NCBI GenBank assembly: GCA_900316415.1
Contig: ONCV01000006.1
Span: 1 to 64,000 of the forward strand
Direction: 5' to 3'
Length of the DNA stretch: 64,000 nt
From: an uncultured Eubacteriales bacterium
Lineage (GTDB): Bacteria > Bacillota > Clostridia > Christensenellales > Aristaeellaceae
Part shown: piece after piece, positions 59,953-64,000 of the stretch
Layout: each line of letters opens with the position of its first letter
How positions within the stretch are numbered: position 1 is the first letter of the stretch
Program-made: the position numbers and the translations under genes
The notes under the pieces: generated by a model
The model's database searches: none
What the model was told of the DNA's origin: nothing
The model's input: only the letters and a program-made list of their open reading frames with translations

Positions 59953-61089
59953 ATGCGTTTTTCGAGCGAAACCCCTCGGACGGTTCATCGATTTCCCGGC
60001 TTTTGCGATGTGCATGTGCACTTTCGCGAGCCGGGTTTTTCTTATAAGGAAACGATTGCCTCCGGCAGCCGGGCGGCGGCCCGGGGCGGCTATACGGACG
60101 TCTGCGCCATGCCGAACCTGAACCCGGTGCCCGATTCGCCGGAGCACCTGGCGGAGGAGGAGCGGCTGATCCGGGAGAGCGGCGGCTTCTGCCGGGTGCA
60201 TCCCTACGGCGCCCTGACCGTGGGCGAGCGCGGCGCGGAGCCGGCGGACCTGGCGGGGATGGCGGACCGGGTGGTGGCCTTCTCCGACGACGGGCGCGGC
60301 GTGCAGAGCGAGAGCATGATGCGCTCCCTGATGGAGGCGTGCCGGAAGCTGGGCCGGATCGTGACGGCCCACTGCGAGGAGGACAGCCTGGTCCGGGGCG
60401 GCTATATTCACGACGGCGCGTATGCCGCGGCCCACGGGCACCGGGGCATCTGCTCCGAGAGCGAATGGCGGCCCATCGCCCGGGACGTGCGCCTGGCGAA
60501 GGAAACGGGCTGCGCCTATCACGTGTGCCACATCAGCTGCCGGGAGAGCGTGGAGATCATCCGCCGGGCGAAGCGGGAGGGGGTCGACGTGACCTGCGAA
60601 ACCGCGCCCCACTATCTGCTGATGACCGAGGACGACCTGCGGGAGGAGGGGCGTTTCCGGATGAATCCGCCCATCCGCACCCGCGCGGACCGGGACGCGC
60701 TGATGGAGGGCCTGCTGGACGGCACCATCGACATGATCGCCACGGACCACGCGCCCCACAGCGCGGAGGAAAAGAGCCGGGGCCTGGCGGGCAGCGCCTT
60801 CGGCATCGTGGGCCTGGAAACCGCCTTCCCGGTGCTGTATACCGGGCTGGTGCGGCCGGGCACCCTGCCCCTGGAGGCGCTGGTCCGCCTGCTGACGGAG
60901 GCGCCGCGGCGCCGCTTCGGCCTGCCGCAGCCGGAGGACGACTGGTGCGAATGGGATCTGGAGACGGAATACAGGATCGATCCGGAGGAGTTCCTGTCCC
61001 GGGGAAAGGCCACGCCCTTCGCGGGCTGGCAGGTCCGGGGAAAGTGCCTGCGGACGGTGTGCGGCGGAAAGGAGACCTGGAGGGCGTGA
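59953..61089 (+). CDS. pyrC: dihydroorotase
   Basis: 378 residues, slightly shorter than the usual type I enzyme (about 425). It closes carbamoyl aspartate to dihydroorotate. Metal residues His21 and His23 in DVHVHFREPG; later HYLLMTEDDL and the conserved ATDHAPHS loop. AMPNLNPVPD matches the substrate-binding strand. First gene of pyrC-K-D-F-E; GGGAGG site at 59953. Its stop overlaps pyrK by four bases. pyrB and the carbamoyl-phosphate synthase genes are not in the window. Confidence 0.95.
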   Translation: MRFSSETPRTVHRFPGFCDVHVHFREPGFSYKETIASGSRAAARGGYTDVCAMPNLNPVPDSPEHLAEEERLIRESGGFCRVHPYGALTVGERGAEPADLAGMADRVVAFSDDGRGVQSESMMRSLMEACRKLGRIVTAHCEEDSLVRGGYIHDGAYAAAHGHRGICSESEWRPIARDVRLAKETGCAYHVCHISCRESVEIIRRAKREGVDVTCETAPHYLLMTEDDLREEGRFRMNPPIRTRADRDALMEGLLDGTIDMIATDHAPHSAEEKSRGLAGSAFGIVGLETAFPVLYTGLVRPGTLPLEALVRLLTEAPRRRFGLPQPEDDWCEWDLETEYRIDPEEFLSRGKATPFAGWQVRGKCLRTVCGGKETWRA

Positions 61090-61817
61090 AGCAAGCGGTG
61101 CTGCGGATCGGGGAGAACCTTCCCCTGACGAAGGACGTCTGGCGCATGCGGCTGACCGGGGATGTCAGCGGGGCGGAGCGGCCGGGACAGTTCGTGAACC
61201 TGAAGCTGGAGGGGCATTTCCTGCGGCGGCCGATCTCGGTGTTCGACCGGGGGGAGGATTCCCTGACGCTGATCTACAAAACGGTGGGGGAAGGTACCCG
61301 GCAGATGGCCGGGATGCTCCCCGGAGAAACGCTGGATGTGCTGACCGGGCTGGGCAACGGCTATGACCTGAGCCGCTCGGGCCCGCGGCCGGTGCTGCTG
61401 GGCGGCGGCGTGGGCGTGCCGCCCCTGTACTGGCTGGCAAGGGAGCTGCGGGGGCAGGGGAAGGAGGTCCGGGCGGTGCTGGGGTTCAACCGCCGGGAGG
61501 AGGTCTTCGCGGAGGAGGAATTCCGGGCGCTGGGCTGCGGCGTCACCGTGACCACGGCGGACGGCAGCTGGGGCACCCCGGGCTTCGTGACGGACGCCCT
61601 GCCGGAGGATGCCACCTATTTCTATGCCTGCGGGCCGGTGCCGATGCTGCGGGCAGTGGACCGGGCGGCGCGGATGGAAGGCGAATTCAGCCTGGAGGAG
61701 CGGATGGGCTGCGGGTTCGGCGCCTGCATGGGCTGCACCGTTTCCACGGCCGGCGGCCCGAAGCGGGTCTGCCGGGAGGGCCCGGTGTTCCGGAAGGGGG
61801 AGATTGCATGGACATGA
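61086..61817 (+). CDS. pyrK: dihydroorotate dehydrogenase electron-transfer subunit
   Basis: 243 residues from a GTG start at 61086 that overlaps the pyrC stop (GTGA) behind GGAGG. FAD domain with FLRRPISVFD, NAD domain with LLGGGVGVPPLYWLAREL and YACGPVPML, and the 2Fe-2S site Cys209, Cys214, Cys217 and Cys229. It passes electrons from PyrD to NAD in the class 1B enzyme. An in-frame extension far upstream inside pyrC is open but has no similarity. Overlaps pyrD by ten bases. Confidence 0.95.
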   Translation: MKQAVLRIGENLPLTKDVWRMRLTGDVSGAERPGQFVNLKLEGHFLRRPISVFDRGEDSLTLIYKTVGEGTRQMAGMLPGETLDVLTGLGNGYDLSRSGPRPVLLGGGVGVPPLYWLARELRGQGKEVRAVLGFNRREEVFAEEEFRALGCGVTVTTADGSWGTPGFVTDALPEDATYFYACGPVPMLRAVDRAARMEGEFSLEERMGCGFGACMGCTVSTAGGPKRVCREGPVFRKGEIAWT

Positions 61818-62740
61818 TGCGGGAGGCGGACCGGCTGCGGGTGACCCTGTGCGGCATTCCGCTGGACAATCCGGTGATCCCCGCCAGCGGAACCTTCGGG
61901 TTCGGATATGAGTTCGCGGAGCTGTATGACATCAACCGCCTGGGCACCTTTTCCTTCAAGGGAACCACCCGGGAGCCCCGCTTCGGCAATCCCACTCCCC
62001 GCATCGCGGAATGCGCCGCGGGCATGATCAACGCGGTGGGGCTGCAGAATCCGGGGGTGGAGCGGGTCATCGCCGAGGAGCTGCCGAAGCTCCGGAAGGT
62101 CTTCGGAAAGCCGGTCATGGCCAACGTCAGCGGATTCGGCGTCGCGGAGTACGCGGAGACCTGCGCCCTGCTGGACCGGGAGCCCCAGGTGGGCTGGCTG
62201 GAGGTGAACATCTCCTGCCCCAACGTGCACGGGGGCGGCATGAGCTTCGGCACGGATCCGAAGCAGGCGGCGGAGGTGACCCGGGCGGTGAAGAAAGTGA
62301 CGGCCAAGCCGGTGATCATGAAGCTGAGCCCGAACGTGACGGACATCGCGGAGATGGCGAAGGCCTGCGAGGACGCGGGGGCGGACGGCATCAGCCTGAT
62401 CAACACCCTGCAGGGCATGCGGATCGACCTGCGGACCCGCCGCCCGGTGCTGGCCAACGTCATGGGCGGGGTCAGCGGGCCCTGCGTCTTCCCCGTGGCG
62501 CTGCGGATGGTCTGGCAGGTCTGCCGGGCGGTGCGGATCCCGGTGATCGGCATGGGCGGCGTCTCGAAGGCGGAGGACGTGCTGGAGATGATGATGGCCG
62601 GCGCGGCCGCCGTGGAGGTGGGGGCGGCCAACCTGGCGGATCCCCTGGCCAGCCTGAAGATCATCGAGGCGCTGCCGGAAGCCATGGATCGGTACGGCAT
62701 CCGGAGCCTGGCGGAGCTGGGCGAAGGACGCGGAGAATAA
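61808..62740 (+). CDS. pyrD: dihydroorotate dehydrogenase, class 1B catalytic subunit
   Basis: 310 residues, FMN-binding TIM barrel that oxidises dihydroorotate to orotate. The active-site base is Cys137 in NISCPNVHGGG, as in class 1 enzymes; FSFKGTTREPRFGNP and the C-terminal GMGGVSKAEDVLEMMMAGA phosphate-binding region are present. Pairing with pyrK and the missing membrane-binding N-terminus make it class 1B, NAD-linked and cytoplasmic. Overlaps pyrK by ten bases, which points to coupled synthesis of the heterotetramer. Confidence 0.96.
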   Translation: MDMMREADRLRVTLCGIPLDNPVIPASGTFGFGYEFAELYDINRLGTFSFKGTTREPRFGNPTPRIAECAAGMINAVGLQNPGVERVIAEELPKLRKVFGKPVMANVSGFGVAEYAETCALLDREPQVGWLEVNISCPNVHGGGMSFGTDPKQAAEVTRAVKKVTAKPVIMKLSPNVTDIAEMAKACEDAGADGISLINTLQGMRIDLRTRRPVLANVMGGVSGPCVFPVALRMVWQVCRAVRIPVIGMGGVSKAEDVLEMMMAGAAAVEVGAANLADPLASLKIIEALPEAMDRYGIRSLAELGEGRGE

Positions 62741-62761
62741 ACAGAGAGGAGAATTCAGCGC

Positions 62762-63460
62762 ATGGGAAAGGACGTCATCATTGCCTGTGATTTTGCGAGC
62801 CGGGAGCAGACCCTGGCCTTCCTGGACCGGTTTGAGGGGGAAAAGCCCTTCGTCAAGATCGGGATGGAGCTGTTCTACGCGGAGGGCCCCGGCATGGTGC
62901 GGGAAATCCGGAAGCGGGGGCACCGGATCTTCCTGGATCTGAAGCTGCATGATATCCCGAACACCGTGAAGAAGGCCATGTCCGTTCTGCGGGATCTGGA
63001 TGTGGACATCACGAACCTTCACGCGGCGGGCACGATTGCGATGATGGAGGCGGCGGTGGAGGGCCTGACCCGCCCGGACGGCACCCGGCCGCTGCTGATC
63101 GCCGTGACCCAGCTGACCAGCACGGATCAGGCGGCCATGGAGCGGGATCTGTGGATCGACCGGCCCCTGGATCAGGTGGTGCTGCATTACGCGAAGAACG
63201 CCCGGCAGGCCGGGCTGGACGGCGTCGTCTGCTCCCCGCTGGAGGCGGGCCGGGTGCATGAGGTCTGCGGCGCGGATTTCCTGACCGTGACGCCCGGGGT
63301 TCGCTTCGCGGACGCGGCGGCGGACGATCAGAAGCGGGTCATGACCCCGGCGGAGGCCCGGCGGATCGGCAGCGATTACATCGTGGTGGGCCGGCCCATC
63401 ACGCAGGCGGAGGATCCGGTGGCGGCCTGGGAGCGGTGCCGGAGGGAGTTTGTGGACTGA
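62762..63460 (+). CDS. pyrF: orotidine 5'-phosphate decarboxylase
   Basis: 232 residues, normal length, type 1. The catalytic Lys-Asp-Lys-Asp set is in [13 protein letters not shown]; the start [13 protein letters not shown] and the C-terminal TPGVR phosphate loop are present. It makes UMP from OMP. 21 bases after pyrD behind GAGAGGAG. Confidence 0.96.
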   Translation: MGKDVIIACDFASREQTLAFLDRFEGEKPFVKIGMELFYAEGPGMVREIRKRGHRIFLDLKLHDIPNTVKKAMSVLRDLDVDITNLHAAGTIAMMEAAVEGLTRPDGTRPLLIAVTQLTSTDQAAMERDLWIDRPLDQVVLHYAKNARQAGLDGVVCSPLEAGRVHEVCGADFLTVTPGVRFADAAADDQKRVMTPAEARRIGSDYIVVGRPITQAEDPVAAWERCRREFVD

Positions 63461-63512
63461 GCGGAAGGCCGCCCCGGCGGCGGACGGAAGATACGGCAGG
63501 AGGAGAAGAAGA

Positions 63513-64000
63513 ATGGAAATGCAGGAAATCAACCGCAGGATTGCCCGGGATCTGCTGAAGATCCGGGCGGTGTTTTTCCGGCCGGAGGAGCCCTTCACCT
63601 GGGCCAGCGGCATCCAGAGCCCGGTGTACTGCGACAACCGGCTGACCCTGACGGATGTGGCGGTGCGGACGGATGTGGAGGAAGCCCTGGCGGAGGTGAT
63701 CCGCGCGGAATATCCGGAGGCGGAGGTGCTGATGGGCACCTCCACGGCGGGCATCGCCCACGCGGCCATCACGGGCCATCTGATGGGCCTGCCCATGGGC
63801 TACGTCCGCAGCGGCGCCAAGGACCACGGCCGGCAGAACCAGATCGAGGGCCGGCTGGAGAAGGGCCAGAAGGTGGTCGTGGTGGAGGACCTGATCTCCA
63901 CCGGCGGCAGCGTGCTGGAGGTGGTGGAGGTGCTGCGGGAGGCCGGCGCCCAGGTGCTTGGCATCGCCAGCATCTTTACCTACGGCATGCGCCGGGGCAT
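63513..64000 (+). CDS. pyrE: orotate phosphoribosyltransferase (3' end outside window)
   Basis: 162 complete codons are visible; the gene continues past the window end. It joins orotate to PRPP, the step before PyrF. The PRPP-binding loop [13 protein letters not shown] is intact, as is the [16 protein letters not shown] start and the flexible [14 protein letters not shown] loop that covers the active site. ATG at 63513 follows AGGAGGAGAAG, 52 bases after pyrF. By length of the family (about 200-225) only about 50 codons are missing. Confidence 0.95.
   Translation, partial: MEMQEINRRIARDLLKIRAVFFRPEEPFTWASGIQSPVYCDNRLTLTDVAVRTDVEEALAEVIRAEYPEAEVLMGTSTAGIAHAAITGHLMGLPMGYVRSGAKDHGRQNQIEGRLEKGQKVVVVEDLISTGGSVLEVVEVLREAGAQVLGIASIFTYGMRRG

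Overview
The window looks like the chromosome of a GC-rich, Gram-positive, probably anaerobic Clostridia-type bacterium. The evidence is indirect: strong Shine-Dalgarno sites and sigma-A promoters, a heat-shock operator of the CtsR type, an NfeD-FloA lipid-raft pair, a heterodimeric PyrK-PyrD (class 1B) dihydroorotate dehydrogenase, a tandem glycine riboswitch, AddA rather than RecB, and a secreted GH5 cellulase that suggests a rumen or gut habitat. I cannot place it to genus. No rRNA, tRNA, CRISPR array or insertion sequence was recognised.

Layout. 0.2-5.0 kb (minus): arginine operon argC-GNAT-argJ-argB-argD, with a promoter overlapped by a possible ArgR operator. 5.1-9.5 kb (minus): fumC-radA-pseudouridine kinase-comF. 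9.6-15.1 kb (minus): secreted GH5 glycanase, DUF1015 protein, a small stand-alone DAK-like domain, and polA. 15.2-23.4 kb (plus): rimO-pgsA, an AT-rich gap with DnaA-box-like sites, dnaN, recF, addA. The gene-strand switch between polA and rimO, two perfect parS sites (19850 and 20634) and three DnaA-box clusters indicate that this part lies at or near the replication origin, although dnaA, gyrB and the small S4-domain gene that usually flank dnaN-recF are absent.

23.5-29.1 kb: a metallo-beta-lactamase-fold protein with an acidic tail, a nucleotide pyrophosphatase-like enzyme, and a large secreted protein with a long proline-threonine repeat tract and half of an oligopeptide-binding domain. 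29.1-37.5 kb (plus): gap, three Gfo/Idh/MocA oxidoreductases, clpB under a CtsR-like operator, and an rsmC-like methyltransferase. 37.6-43.4 kb: two secreted proteins on the minus strand (one with a peptidoglycan-binding domain plus a von Willebrand domain), then a polar amino-acid ABC transporter on the plus strand. 43.4-52.0 kb (minus): a membrane-embedded LuxR-type regulator, a small repeat protein with floA and nfeD, lysA and smc.

52.1-57.9 kb is the most interesting part. A C39-peptidase ABC exporter, a second exporter ABC protein and a very short adaptor-like membrane protein are divergent from a 63-residue protein with a leader-like end, which is translationally coupled to an ECF sigma factor. 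I read this as a possible peptide-export and signalling module. 58.0-59.8 kb (minus): sodium:alanine/glycine symporter under a tandem glycine riboswitch. 59.8-64.0 kb (plus): pyrimidine operon pyrC-pyrK-pyrD-pyrF-pyrE (pyrE cut by the window end), with a possible PyrR-binding hairpin in its leader.
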